A DNA stretch of 64,000 nt from Cyrtodaria siliqua (lineage: Eukaryota > Mollusca > Bivalvia > Adapedonta > Hiatellidae). Made by a program: the position numbers and the translations under genes. Under the pieces are notes generated by a model. The model was not told the DNA's origin. It saw nothing but the letters and a program-made list of their open reading frames with translations, and searched no databases. Where the stretch lies: contig JAWPHD010006758.1 of the NCBI GenBank assembly GCA_037043455.1, positions 1-64,000 on the forward strand, in the 5' to 3' direction. How positions within the stretch are numbered: position 1 is the first letter of the stretch; each line of letters opens with the position of its first letter. Positions 35,389 to 48,939 of the stretch are shown here, piece after piece.

Positions 35389-36000
35389 AGATCGGACAGG
35401 GAAAGTAGCATTCAAGGAGGACAGTCAACCACAAAACACAGAAACAAACACGCAAACAGACAAACAAGAAGGCAAAAGTAATATTAAATGCAAACGACAT
35501 CACAAACACAGAAGGGTTGACAATAGAACTACCGCCTTGGAACGGTCAGTGGCAAAGCAGGCCACTGGGGGTTTAAACCGGTTCTAGGGTGCACCAAACC
35601 TCACACTTACCCTACTGTCATCCCATTGAAACAGGACAGTGTAAATAAAGAAATCCCCGCCATGATCTAATCTCTAACCAACAAGGCAGCATCAATAGGC
35701 AATATAAGTAAAACACAAATATGCTAAGGTAAATATAAAACAAAAAAAAATGCCTAGAAAGCCACAATGAAGTTACTCAATGACTTGGCAGAAGAAGCCA
35801 GAGCAACAAGATAATAAACCATTAAGGGCACGACAAGAAAGATCATAGACAAACATCAAACGCCACCGTCCCAATGGGCTTTAGGTAGGCGTCATCATAG
35901 GGTCCACAGCATGTCCGGTCATCGTACAATTAAATAGGAAAGCATAGTGGCGAAGTGTAAAAGGGTCCACCACCAAGCATGCTGTACAAAGTCAAGGTCG
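35389..36000 (-). mobile_element. Penelope-like element C-terminal codons and 3' tail
   Basis: On the minus strand it begins with codons for AFLFNCTMTGH and continues into the tail with the CCGCCTTGGAACGGTCAGTG complement. It is one of the best tail copies. Confidence 0.6.
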
Positions 36001-37296
36001 CAGTGAAACTAATCACAATCTTAAAATTGAAGTTTAGAATATGATATTTGTGGTCTAAATCATGTTTGTTTTGTTGATTAGTGTTCTTGTTTGATGAAGA
36101 CTGTTTACCTGGCCGAAAGTGTTTCAGAAAGATTAGTTTGTATCAGTTTGCACTGCTTGAATGATATCTATTATTCCGAATCGTATACTTAATTCTCTAC
36201 TCCATTTGTTTTAGTGGAAATTAATGTATCAACGATCTAATTAGAAATTACATTTCAGTTAAGCGACAAACTAATTGCAAACTACGTTTGTTAAGTTAAT
36301 ACATACGTGGTTAAAACTCTTGATTAGGACACAAGAACAGGCAGTGCTTCAAACTGTTCTCTCGACGGATTTACGAAGTTCACTGTATAAAAAATAATTA
36401 ATAAAGTTATTTGCATTCAACTGTACACAACTGAATATGCAAACCTTTTAAATCTGCTTCACATTTTGACATAATCCAGTTCAGCTTTGCAAGGAACATA
36501 TTGATTGGTTCTTTTCGATTCGAGATTGAGTTCGCGCACTGACAATACATTGTTCAACACGTCTAGAAGTCTGTTAATCTAAATAATATTCTATGATAGA
36601 TCTATTACAAATTAGTACAGAAATTAAATAAAAAATGAAAAAAAAAAATGCTTACGTTGGATATATTCATAAGCAACAATTGAAAAAGGACAACATTTCA
36701 TTTGTACAAACTTGATTCCCTGTGAATGAATTGCTTTTTGCGATATATAAATGCCATTGTACTAGTCGATCTATAAAATGATTTGTTTGTGTAAAATTAG
36801 ATGGTTTAATATCCATCCGACACAATTTTGCGAGAGCGAATCCTCAAGATTAGAGATTTGCAAATTAGAGTGTGAATTTGATCTAGATAAGTAATACGGT
36901 TTATGTAATGCGTCGGTTCATTTGACGTGTCTAGGTTGTATGTCGTTTCCTCTAAGTAGTCCCGCTGCGGATAATTGCTGGTGTTGTTCTGTTGGTTCTT
37001 ACATCAACTGGTGTTGTTTACATCAACTGGTGTTGAATGTCTTACACCTGCTATGATGGAGGCTGCTTTTGGGAGCCACACCGACTATGAAAACCTGCCA
37101 TCTTAGCGTGCCTCAAGTTTGCATTGATAGTCAGGTTGTTGTATACTCCACATGGTGCAAAACTCCTACGGTCGACAGTCCTGAATCTGTTTAGTGACGA
37201 GGTACACTTTTACAAAGCCCTGCATTCCACACCATGCATCCATACAGACAGTCAAGGACATATCGTTCTGTGGCAGATCCTCTGAGGTTGTATGCG
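36001..37296. other. Intergenic, no gene recognised
   Basis: AT-rich non-coding sequence; a small direct repeat (TACATCAACTGGTGTTG, twice) at 37000-37035. Confidence 0.5.
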
Positions 37297-39061
37297 TTAA
37301 AGCTACACAATCCCGATAAAATAATACAATTTCAAGTTGTTTTAAACATAGGAACGCCTATAGATGAAGTTCTTTGCTGGTTTATTGTCTACATTGTTTA
37401 GGCTGGTATATTGTCATAGCGTATATCGAGGCATTTGCATAATAGGCGTGATAAACGCTTCGGTAACTTTGAAATTGTTCCACCCAGCGATTACGGGTAT
37501 ATAAGCCTAAACGTTTATATAGCAATTTGCTCAGATATCCGATAACTACAGATTATTCAACTCGATGAGGATATTTAGTGGCGTGCAATGTAACTATATA
37601 CATGTTTGTATTGTTGAACGAAAGGGAACAAGTAAAATGCGTAAGGCATAACGTAAATACATCACTATGTAGAGAATTATAAACACTTACCCGCGTATTC
37701 CACATATGTTCCATATCTTGTATATACTTATTTCCTAAAATATCCTTTAAATAATCCCAAATCACACACGTATTATACATGTATACATATACAGAGAGCG
37801 TGTATCAGTAGCCAATAGTATGACACGTGAAATACATGCTCCAGTGTTGACTCGGGACAGGGAGAAATTATTGTTTACAATGAGACTCTTGAAGGATATT
37901 GTTCAAATTAAGTTATATATATGGAATTTTCTTTTGTTGGAAAAAGACCAGCAATATTATTTCTCGCAAATCGTAGTTTTCAGGATGTGAGGAAGGGGTA
38001 TACACATGAATGTCGCCCATCCGTCTATCCTTCAGATACACTTTTCAATTCCGGAGCTTCTTGGGAAAATAATAAGAGTTACAATTCGTAAAAAAGGGAT
38101 CGCTCTTGCGTGCGAGCTTTTGTGGGAGCGTGCCTAAACCGTGCTTGTGTGCGTGCTATTATGCATATGTTTGTTAATATTTAAATTTGACGAATTTGAA
38201 AGGCATTTGAATACTACTTCTTCATAAAAAAGAAAATTCATAAAATAAAATGTTTTTAAAAGTGCGTTAACCTATTGCACTACGGAGGCCGATTAACAAT
38301 GTCGTATTAATTAAGTTACTTTACATAAATATGCTCAATCGCGAAGACTGCTAATATCACGGTGAATATACGTAACGGACCATGGTTGCTCAAAACTGCG
38401 TTACCTTGATTCTGGTTGCACTTGTAACGGACCCTGGTTGGTAACTGGACACTGGTGTCGACAAGTTCGAACATAAAGATACAGTATCGTATGTATAAGA
38501 AAAAAACTTTATGCGACGGAACTTTTGAATATCATATCCTTCGAAATGCATTTTCTTATGTACAACAAATGCAGAATAATTCCTAACAAGCTTACTCTTA
38601 ACCGGTCGATACAAAGTTGATGACTTTAAAACGCCAAACTTCCATATGTTCTCTCTGACTGATTTAATGTGATCCAAAACTGGTTTGCAACTGCTGTTGT
38701 TCAATAAAAATAACTGTTTAGTCTAAAAATCTGCAAATATTTACATCATGTCTGAATTTCAGAGCACCGGACCCTGGTTGCTTTGTAAAAAATGCTTGAG
38801 ATTCTGGCAAAAATCTGTATCTTTGGCACCGGATCCTGGTTGATAGATTGTTTTCTATATACCTTCAGATTAAAGATAAAACGACGATCGGGACTATGGC
38901 TCCACCAAAACAAACAATAAAAAAAACACATCTATTGGTTGCGTGGTGTTTTAAGTCATCTTCAGCACATTTTAGGTTATATATGATGGTCGATTTTTCG
39001 TGGGGGAGGCAAGGCTGACCAGTAGGACAAGTACTACATGCCTCATGAAACCTGGGTACGA

Positions 39062-39130
39062 GCTGGATTCGTACCCACGACCGTAGGGGTGAACTTGAAA
39101 CAGTGCCTCACCACTCTGGACCACCGGTAC
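39062..39130 (-). mobile_element. tRNA-like (SINE head) sequence
   Basis: Minus strand CGGTGGTCCAGAGTGGTGAG (A-box-like, Leu/Ser type) and GGGTACGAATCC (B box). Confidence 0.45.
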
Positions 39131-39469
39131 TAAAATCATTCATGCGACAGCATGATGGAAAATAAAAAAAGAACAGCCCAATATTGTATGTAGAGGGTGT
39201 GATCTTGTTATAGTGATAGAATCTGGTGGTGAGTTTGGCTAAATGCATCTATGTCGTACAAGGTAGAATACTAAACAAATGTACTCCGGACCTACCTTCG
39301 TGTATATACGTTTGCGCCTTGAGATAATTCTCTCTTCACGACCTGTCTTCCGTCGACAGTACCCTAAAATAAACTATGGTCCCGCAATAGACATTAACCA
39401 AACTAACTTTCCCCGCAGCGCGCTGCATGACGGTTTTTTGTCGGCGTTTTACACGGCAATGACCTCAAA

Positions 39470-39770
39470 CAGTTTTTATATTTGTAACCGGAGGCCCCGG
39501 GTTCAATCCTCCGTGGTGCCACTGAGTTTCGTCGGTGTGTTCTTGGGCAAGACACTTTCCCTTAGCCTCGTCTGTCGGATGGGGACGTAAACCGGGCGGT
39601 CTCGTTTATCGGTCTGTCCTCCGAGCACGTTAAAGAACCATAGGAATCTATTCGATAATAAGAGTAGTGCACGGTTCCCGGATTCCTATGTATCCTTCCT
39701 CTCTCTCTGGGGCGGCTCTAAATAACCTATACTGTGTTGATGATCCATTAAACAACACTCAATATTTAAA
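39470..39770 (+). mobile_element. SINE-like element
   Basis: B-box-like GGGTTCAATCCTCCGTGG, then GGGCAAGACACTTTCC, CGGATGGGGACGTAAACCG and GAGCACGTTAAAGAACC, ending near AATATTTAAAAAAAAGG. The GGGACGTAAACC / CACGTTAAAGAACC words recur in SINE-type repeats of many marine invertebrates (recollection). Confidence 0.6.
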
Positions 39771-40009
39771 AAAAAGGTTTATTCAAATTTGAACTTAATT
39801 GTTATACTAAAACTTTCGGTTTTTAGTTAACACTTACCCAGTCTTACAGACGGAAGCTGACATCTTTCATATTTTCTTTGATTTTGAAATATTACCAATC
39901 AGAATTTTAATGTTTTTTTTGTTTCGTGAAAACATCAATATTGGGCACCACCCCGAAACATTGGGGTATGGAGTCCTCCGGCTCTTACGCCTATGTTTAT
40001 AAGAATATA

Positions 40010-40124
40010 TAGAAACTCTCTCTCTATCTCAATGCTTCCACCCCACTCCTTCCTTCCCCACTCTCTCTCCCCTTTTCTCACTTTTTTCCCTCCCTACCTC
40101 TCGCTTTCTTTCTTTCTCTGTATC

Positions 40125-40155
<31 letters not shown>

Positions 40156-40240
40156 TTCTCTATTTCTCTCTTTCCTTCTCCCTCTTTTTGACTATCTATG
40201 TCTCTCTCTCTGTCTCTGTGTCTCCCTGTGTCTCTCTATC
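40010..40240. repeat. TC-rich low-complexity tract
   Basis: About 230 bp of CTCTCT and TTTCTC words; it generates a spurious Ser/Leu/Phe-rich frame. Confidence 0.85.
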
Positions 40241-40931
40241 CATTTTATTTTCAATTTCAAATTTTCAATTAATGCATAAATTAAGACGAATTCATTAAAA
40301 TTATGTTGATTTATAATCTACTAATATGTGTAAACCATGCATGCATAACAAATACTATATCTCCATCTTTACCATTAGTTACGAGCCTCTACCAATATTC
40401 CAATTTCGATAAACAATGTCTCCCTTGTGTTTTGTGTCAATATACACTGCACACAAACACACACACACACACATAAAAATGGAGGATTATTTGTATATAA
40501 TAGTTTCTTTGATGCAACGCGATAGTTGGAAAGGATACGTTTAATTATAGGTTTTGTTTTGGATTATATATAAATATGGACTTATAATGTTGTTTGAGTA
40601 AGTACATTTATAGCTTCCTTTTCAATTTCTAATGACTTGTATTTCCTATTAGGTCTTTCTACTGAAGATTGGTCTCATCAGCTCGGTGGTAAAATGCCGT
40701 CTGCTAAAATCCACTTTTATACCCGTTATAAGACCAGTGGTCGATTCACAAAGTACTTGAAGCGTCTCATACAGTACCGCCTTATCTCATTAATATTCAG
40801 TGAATTTATGTGGTGCGCATGTTGTATATATGAACCCACACGTATACAGTAATCACTTAGTACAACATGCGTAATAACCGTTAGATTTGTTCAGTTCTAG
40901 TGTGCCTTTTATCGGGATTGTGTAGCTTTAA

Positions 40932-41940
40932 GGTGGAATGAGGAGACCAACCGATCTTTGTCACAATATAGACGACACATAAATCGATAATTCGTAAAGT
41001 CGGTACTGCGTAATCTACGACGCGCTCTTGTCAGTGACTTGAGAAGTCTTACACGAGTTTGTATAATTTCCCTATATACTCGTACGTATATTTATTTACA
41101 AACAATTGACCCATGTAGTGGGTACATTTCTCTTATGCAATTTTCCTCGATTAAGGTATAGAATATGTTTGAAGGTCTGGATTATTTTTAGTTACGGTTG
41201 CCATCCTCGATGTCGAATTGACCTAATTTTGCCGAAATTCAAATTCATTTACCACAAAAAGATTGTGAAGGTTGATCAATATTGGTCAAACATTTCCTGA
41301 GAAGAAGTCTTCAAAGGAAATGAATATTGACGAGTGACGGTCGTACAGATAGACGAAAAACAAAAGATGATCACTTAGGTTCATAAGAGCTAAGCCGACA
41401 ATTTGTAGATATAGCATGACCGTTATATGTAATTAGCAAATTGTTTATCATCAGTACAGACGTACGCGCAACGAGGTACAAAACTAAATGCGTTTTAAAT
41501 TGAAATAAAAACTGCTAATTTTGCTTCTAAACAATTTTACCTGATATAGTTCCTACGTATGTATATAAAGGTTTACAACCTATTGTTAAAAGTTCTGTTG
41601 CAAAATGTCCGAGGTGTTTTGATAATTTCATTGTGAATGATACATTAAACTCATTATTACGACAAATAACTAAGATATTATTAATGACATTTCGCTATTA
41701 AGAGTTTATCAAATGTTTTCGAATTCTAATCTAAATTGTTTATATTAACAATATTAACAAATACAATTTTGATGAAAATGTTACAGTAATTTGGAGTGCT
41801 ACAAAATACACCCGCATAGCATGACTATACGGTTATAAAAATATAACAACTCCTTTGTGGTTTCCTCTTAATTACCAGATATATATATTTGGTTATCAGG
41901 TTAATCATGTTCAGCTTGTTTTGACATTAATACACAAACG
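40932..41940. other. Intergenic, no gene recognised
   Basis: AT-rich non-coding sequence. Confidence 0.5.
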
Positions 41941-41944
41941 CCAT

Positions 41945-42610
41945 GATATGTGAACAAAGCCAACAGTTCGGATACAATAGCAGCATTCTTCGATCTTCAT
42001 CTCTCGATTTCAAATGATTACATGCTACATCATACGGGGCATGAATTGTGCTTAAAACAACACAATTTGAAAATAAACAAAGACATATTACGCCATTATC
42101 ACGCCAACCCAGTATATATATATATATTTAAACTCGTATTGGCATGATGGGTTCGAGTTTGTATTTAATCTTGTCTTGTCGTACCCTTACCGGTTTGTTC
42201 TCTTGTTGCTCTGGCTTCTGCCAAGTCACTGAGTACTTACTTTGTGACTTTCTAAGCATTTTTTATATTGTATATGCATGATCATTTTGTGTTTTACTTA
42301 TATTGCCTATTAGTGCTGCTTTGTTAGAGATTATTACCTGGCGGGGATATCTTTATTTACACTGTCCCGTTTACTGGGATGGCAAAAGGATAAGAGTAAG
42401 GTTTGGTGCACCCTAGAACCTGGCTTAAACATCCATCGTTTTTTTGCCACTGACCGTCCCAAGACGGTAGCCCTATTGTCAACCATTTTGAGTTTGTGAT
42501 GTCTTATCTTGCCTTTTATTCATCTTTAAAGTTGTTCTTGGATTCTGTGTGTATTTATGGTTGACTGTCGTTCTTGCATGCTACTGTTCCTGTTCGATTT
42601 TTAAATCTGC
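41945..42610 (+). mobile_element. Penelope-like element fragment with 3' tail
   Basis: NKANSSDTIAAFFDLHLSIS is encoded at about 41955-42015 (compare NKANISDTVASFFDLH at 44060). The tail begins near 42160 (TGCTCTGGCTTCTGCCAAGT) and ends at CCTGTTCGATTTTTAAATC. The part between is deleted. Confidence 0.65.
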
Positions 42611-42619
42611 GTTTACTGT

Positions 42620-42850
42620 TACGCAACTTATACCACGTGCTATACACGTAGTCAAATCAACGTAAACCACGTGCTATACATATACTCAACAAAACTTATA
42701 CCACGTGCTAAACTGTAACATATACTCAACAAAACTTATACCACGTGCTAAACTGTAACATATACTCAACAAAACTTATACCACGTGTTAAACATATACT
42801 CAACAAAACTTATACCACGTGCTGTACATATACTCAACAAAACTTCATAT
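42620..42850. repeat. Tandem repeat of about 30-43 bp with CACGTG in each unit
   Basis: Six units of AACTTATACCACGTGCTA plus ATATACTCAACAAA, some with an extra AACTGTAAC insert. Confidence 0.85.
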
Positions 42851-43650
42851 GTGTCAGAGTTCAAGAATTTTGGTTTTCAGATCGGTCTTTTTTTCTATAT
42901 TCGTCTAGTACTATTTAAGTTATCGGTGCAATGTATTATCTTGTTTTTTTATCTCATGTAGACAATGTGTCGCATCAAACCTTTATATTCCAGCATTAAA
43001 TCTAGCAATTAAACTCAAACTAGAGACGTCAATCTGATTCATAAGTGTTGCCGCACCAAAGCAAAACATCTACATCAAACTATTAGAAATAGGTATTGTC
43101 ATTATTATAACTAATTCACCTCCAACAAATAAAATAGTTTTTTCCCCCATCAAATTCAGCAACAACCCTGCTTGTAAATTAGAATCATTGAATATGTTTA
43201 TTAGTACAGTATACAACATATAATATAATTATGCAGTTTTTATATAACATTCATAGGTTTATAGTTTTTATTACCCTAAAAACTGTTATTATATTATTAT
43301 AATTTTTGGCGCTTGTTTTGTCAAAGTATTATTTGACTTTTCTGACACAATTTAATTAGTTATTGCGTACGTTATATATCAGTGAACCATGCAATTAAGT
43401 GGTAAATAAAAACTTATTTTTCAAAATTAGTTGAGAATAAAAATATCACAGCCGAAAGTTGTTTTAGATTTGTTGGACATTTTAAGTGCACGATTTTGTT
43501 CGATCAACAACTAGTCTCTTTGGTCTTAATTTTATTTCCAAAAATGGTTTTAATGTGTTGGAAAAATCTAAATAAAGACACCCTGAAAGTTTTATCGCAA
43601 ACAAGTTAAATCGAAATAAAATTATTTTAGATCTTCTTATTTTCTACTGT
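42851..43650. other. Intergenic, no gene recognised
   Basis: AT-rich non-coding sequence. Confidence 0.5.
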
Positions 43651-43659
43651 CAGTGCAAA

Positions 43660-44700
43660 AATGAGTTTACCAAAGGCCCTACTAAATGCTAGATACCGTT
43701 CACACTCTCTAACAGCGGGGTGAGCATACCTCAATTAATATTTAACAATCGAAAATTTAAATACGAAATGTTAAGCCATCCCGAAGACGGCATGCATATG
43801 AGGATGAACATGAAACCTTCAATGTGGTATTTTCATACCATTCCATGGCCAGCGACGTATGGTCCCAGCTTCTAAAAATGCTTTGCCGTAAACGAGAAAA
43901 CAATGGGCGAAATAAACAAAATGGAACCACCTATTAGAAATTTAAGTAAGAAAACAAACAACGATTTCCAAAGATCGGAATGAATAACAGTTTTGATTGC
44001 AAACCAGAAATATACTCGTTTAAAGTCAGACTATAACTCAACTCTACTTCAACTTAACAAAGCTAACATTTCAGATACTGTCGCTTCCTTTTTTGATTTG
44101 CATCGCTCTATTAAAAACAATGAATTAATTAGTAATATCTCTGACAAGAGAGATGATTTTAACTTTGATAGTGTTAATTATCCCCGAGATGTTTCTCTAC
44201 TTATTCCTTTTTCTAGAGTTTGAAGTGGTGTAGAGGAATTTATATTCGTAATAGAAGCTACTCCAGCAAAGCTACCCTTATCATAAACTTCGAAAATCTT
44301 TGCAAAAGTGTCTTATCGTGACCCTAATCTACTTCTAAAATATATAAGTAATTTAAAAACTATTCTGCGACATTGACTATCACAATCTCACTTCTATGGT
44401 GATATAATTCACAAACTTCACAACGTCATCTTAGAAGTAAAAGGCGCTTTGTGCATTTCTAGGCTTTTGTTTTTTTGATATTCATATATACATGATAATG
44501 TATGTGTTATAATATTTGCCCTAAACGAGAGAGCAATGGGCGGAATAAATCAAATAGAATTTAGCTGGGAGCAGAGGTTATGAAGCCTGCGTATCACAAG
44601 TTACCGTCAAATGACTTAATTAAAAAGCAGATAACATATCCTAAATATGATTAAACTAACTCAGCACTTTTAAAGGCTTGAGTAGTGGAACCACCTATTC
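43660..44700 (-). repeat. DR-1 copy split by a Penelope-like fragment
   Basis: DR-1 parts at 43660-43930 and 44510-44700, both minus, are interrupted by the retroelement piece at 43990-44460. Anchors: GCCATCCCGAAGACGGCATG, CAATGGGCG(A/G)AATAAA (present on both sides) and AGTAGTGGAACCACC. Confidence 0.55.
43990..44460 (+). pseudogene. Penelope-like reverse transcriptase fragment
   Basis: Encodes LLQLNKANISDTVASFFDLH, then ISDKRDDFNFDSVNYP, then broken frames with HFYGDIIHKL. No catalytic YLDD region and no full frame. Confidence 0.65.
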
Positions 44701-46560
44701 CATACTCCATTTGCAAATTAAATAGTCTGTATGTAAATATTAAACTACGAGTATTGCGTTTCATTTCCGTGTTAAAAAAACAACAAATGAATAAGAGTCA
44801 GTAAATTGATCCTTATTTAGTATGTTCATGCAAAACAGTTGTCACGATCTTAAAGGTACACATTGGGTACACACTGGGTGGTCTGCCTCCGCCACAAAAA
44901 AAATGACAGTCATATATAACATTAGATGTGTTGAAAATGACGTAAAACACCATACAAACAAATAAATGGACACATGGACATCATGAAATGTATATCAAGC
45001 ATACAAATTAGCACACACTGATTTATACCAGTATCATTTAGACTTTAAACTTGCATTTAATTAAATTAAAAGTAGGCCTAATACAATTTGAACTTTTCAT
45101 TGCTTTCGTTATTCTACCATAGGTTTACATATACTATTAGTGCAATATACGCACCGAATAGTAATATGCTAACAACATTTTGCTTTGAAAAATTTGACTA
45201 TGTTTTAATAATGGTTTTCAAATATGCAAGTCATACCGAATAACCTTACAGGATGCTTCGATTTGATAAAACACAATAACAAGATAGTGTCCCTTTAATA
45301 TCTTTTTTTTAAACCACAAGACACTATATGCCAAACTCATGATACTATATCGCAGCAGACACATGACAGGCATATCACAGGTATGTTTAAATACTCAAGC
45401 AATAAACATAAATGTCAAGTATAACGCAGAATGTATTTAACTACATAGGTGGACAACCGTGCATAGGGTTTATATTTTTTGTAGAAATGTTCTAAGGAGG
45501 AAATAATAAAATCAACAACCAGACAGTACTAATTAACAAGGTGAAGGGTTTAACTAATGTTAATAGAACGTGTTACTCAACCCATTTGCGATTACAATAT
45601 TTCAATCGTATATATATATATATTGATAATATATGAAAAATATTCACAATATCATATGTTTAAATCAATTTACAAGGTGTTAGTAGCAGTGTCGGTTCAA
45701 GCTGATAATGTAAGCGACGCGGCCATCCAAAATAAACTGTATTAATTTTCTCTTAATTATGGTTTACCTCCTCTTTTAAATCAGAGAGCATCCGTTCACG
45801 TTCCTTAATAATAATGTAACCTTATCATTTACTGTTAACATAAAAAAAGGATAACACTTTTCAAACATAATACGCCGAACTATCATTGGACAAAGAAAAA
45901 TGTATGCTGATAATACTTATATTAATAATGCTAATGACTTTTACTAAAGATAATTGCAATGTTTTGTCATTTAGATATACGTTTTCCTTTGACTAACAAC
46001 GAATTAACCGGACACTGACATCCGCACGAAACAACATCAAATAAAACATTAAACAGGTGGATTCTAGGTAGTGTTAAAAGTTTTTATGCTCATCGACATT
46101 TTGGCTTATTTTATAAGGGGTTTCCTTAAATTGTCTTATGCTTTAAAATTAGTCACCTTTGAAAAGTTGTTTAATCGTCCGTTTACAGATGATTTTTCTT
46201 ACGGATCTTTGATACGAGATTATTTCTATCTTTAAAAAATACTAATTGCCACGTATTTCACTTTTCACAGAATGGTATTACTTTCGAAATTAAATGGTAT
46301 TGCTATTGAAATTAAATATATGTCATTGAGTCTTTTAATAAAATCACTGAACAAATAAATCGTTTACATCTTCGTTTCTGATATCTTAACCATATGTACA
46401 TCTTACTCCTTTAACTCTTCATTCGGCGAACTTTTTCATGTTCCTTCCAATAATTGTACCAGGAGTTTTAATAACGGCTCAAACGTTTCAATGACTTCCT
46501 TGAATTACCTACTGTTAGAAAAAATCAAAAAATCTTCTTGTCTCCTTTCATCAATCTTAA
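44701..46560. other. Intergenic, possible small TTAA-type element remnant
   Basis: TAGTGTCCCTTTAATAT at about 45283-45299 resembles the end of the element at 30753-31254; its partner end is not clear (TTAAAGGTACACATTGGG at 44850 is the best candidate). A (TA)n run lies at 45609-45622. Confidence 0.35.
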
Positions 46561-46569
46561 ACATTTTTA

Positions 46570-46990
46570 AAGATGACTAAAATGCAAGACACGACAACAC
46601 AAACCTAAAAGGGTTGACAATAAGGCTACCGCCTTGGAACGGTCAGTGACAAAAAAGGGCCGCTGGGGCTTTAAACCAGTTTTTTTGTGTGCACCAAACC
46701 TCACTCGTACCCTACTGTCATCCCAATAAAACGAGACAGTGTAAAGAAAGATATCCCCGCCAGGTCATATTCTCTAACAAACAATGACGCATTAATAGGC
46801 AATACAAGTACAACACATAAATGATCATGTAAATTCCAAAAAAAAAGCCTAGAAAGCCACAAGGCAAGTCCTCAATGACTTGGCAGAAACCAGAGCAACA
46901 AGAGAACAAACCGTAAGAGTTACGACAAGACAAGACTTACGACAACCATCAGACGATACCGAGGGGCAAAGTGTTTACCTCCGTAAGTAA
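46570..46990 (-). mobile_element. Penelope-like element 3' tail
   Basis: Contains CCGCCTTGGAACGGTCAGTG and the ACTTGGCAGAAACCAGAGCA block in minus orientation. Confidence 0.55.
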
Positions 46991-47029
46991 GGCCATTTCT
47001 AAGACGTTAGTTGTAATTATTTATCTTGC

Positions 47030-47390
47030 TATTCCACCATTAAATCAAGTGTTGATGGTAAAATGTTTCATGTCTAGTTTTTAATGCTTTTTTTTTATTT
47101 TGTATTACAATATACACGATCATATTTGTCTTATACTTATATTGCCTGTTAATTCTGCATAGTTTGTTAGAAGCTATAACCTAGTGGTGATTTTTTCACA
47201 CTGTCCCGTTGTATTGGTATGACAATAGGGTAAATGTGAGGGTAAATGTGAGTTTTGTTTCACCCTAGGACCTAACACATTGCCACTTTCTTTGCCACTG
47301 ATGGTTTCAATGCCATATTGTTATGTGTTGTGGTTGACTGTTTTCTGTGAATTCTACAGCGCCTGCTCGACATTTTCTTTGCCTACTTTT
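47030..47390 (+). mobile_element. Penelope-like element 3' tail, diverged
   Basis: Plus-orientation tail (TTATATTGCCTGTTAATTCTG, ACACTGTCCCGTTGTATTGG). It lies back to back with the minus copy just upstream. Confidence 0.5.
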
Positions 47391-47979
47391 GTATTAGCTA
47401 GTGTTAAATGGTGTTAAGGTTAACTTTTCTTTCTTAATAGGGTCGGAGTACATGCAGTATGGAAACATTTGTGAATACTGTAGCGTATAAACAAGAGGTT
47501 CTTGAATTTACATGGATTATTTAATTTTTATATGTAATGTAGATTATTTGCAATAAATTAACCGCTGTTTGTGGCGGGTTTTCTATACATACAAACTAGC
47601 AATTGAATTCCATGTTCTGTACTCCCAGATGACTCATGCGAACACACAAGAATCCTTTCTTAAAGTTTCCCTTACTAACAAATCCATACCAGCTTCGACA
47701 AAACACAAACCCTTTCTTACAGCTTTCCGTACTACCAATTCCATACCAACTTTCTCCAGTTTGACTCCAATTTTGCTGTGTCAATAAACACGAACAATGT
47801 CATGTTACGTTTGAAAACATATTTAGTTCCTTGTAAAAATGTCTGATAATTAAGACTACGCTCATGTGTTATGTGTTATTTAATAGCATACGTTATGATG
47901 TATAGGAAAACCGTCTTTTAGCAATCATTATTACAGATAATCATGAATCATGGTAGGTTTTGAAGTCTAAAGACTCAAT

Positions 47980-48320
47980 AAAACCGAGTCTGCTATTTTT
48001 CTCTTTTGTTTGTGTTTGTTGCTTCCAATGGATCACCTTTTCAGTATTTATTGACATTCACACTAGCGTTTGTTTAGTGCTGTGTGGCGACCGTAATAAG
48101 TCGCCCCGACTACACATCAGTAGTGTTATTATTTACTGTTCCTTTGGGATCATCAAAACCATTCTGTGTTGCTTTAAAGAAGAATATCGCTTAAGCAGGT
48201 GCTAGGAGGCGTGAGAGGTGTTGCATATTATAATTACCTTTCATGAACAGACTCAATAAAATCGAGTCTGCTACTTTTCTCTCTTGTTTGTGTTTGTTAC
48301 TTCCAATGGATCACCTTTTC
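47980..48320 (+). repeat. DR-1-related repeat
   Basis: Two copies of CAATAAAACCGAGTCTGCTA / CAATAAAATCGAGTCTGCTA followed by TTTCTCT and GATCACCTTTTCAGTATT frame a block with GTGTGGCGACCGTAATAAGT, also seen at 55420-55560 and 61370-61470. Confidence 0.55.
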
Positions 48321-48939
48321 AGTATTGATTTACAAACATGTTGTCATATTGTACTTTGTTGAACCTACACGCTATTACAGTACACCTTATATTAACGGTT
48401 ATATTTATGAACAGAACATGATAAAACTATTACAACACATACAAATGCAGCCTATAAATAATATTCAAATTGCAGAGTTTGAATGGTAGGTCAGCTGTTT
48501 TATCTCTTTTGAAGAAAATGCAGAAAGGACCTTTAATCTACGCACTGCCATTATCGAGGTATTCTTTATTTAATGCCAATTTCAATTGTAATCATTCAAG
48601 CGTTGTGATTTTGCAAACGTGCTTAAGAAATCGTTTTTTGAATAAATTGAATGAAAAAACTTGGTCTCACGATGTTCTCCCAAAATTAGCTTGACACATT
48701 TCAGAAAACCGCAAATGTCAAATAAAATCTTCGTTTTGAGGCGTTCCATACACTTGACGGTTGATGGTGTAATAATGCGTGTCTGTCAGATCGGCATAGG
48801 TATTTTGCAGTTGTCACGGTTGTATCATCGCGCATCATTGCATATGGTTAGTAAATGTCATAATGTAATTGATGGATATGGTATAATTGAAAACCGCAAA
48901 AAAAAACTTCTTTTGTTGTTGTTTTATTTAAGAAAAAAA
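48321..48939. other. Intergenic, no gene recognised
   Basis: Short frames only, none with recognisable domains. Confidence 0.45.

Larger units (their letters stand above)
37297..40931. mobile_element. 3.6-kb interval bounded by perfect 25-bp inverted repeats (TTAA ends)
   Basis: 37297-37321 and 40907-40931 are exact inverted copies beginning TTAAAGCTACACAATCCCG. The interior has no transposase-like frame but includes degenerate CCGGACCCTGGTTG repeats (38380-38850), two SINE-like sequences and a TC-rich tract. It is either a non-autonomous TTAA-target element or two single-ended relics facing each other. Confidence 0.5.

Noticed and set aside
38390..38704. 104-codon minus-strand frame
   Set aside because: Crosses degenerate CCGGACCCTGGTTG repeats, has no recognisable domain and no splice or promoter support.
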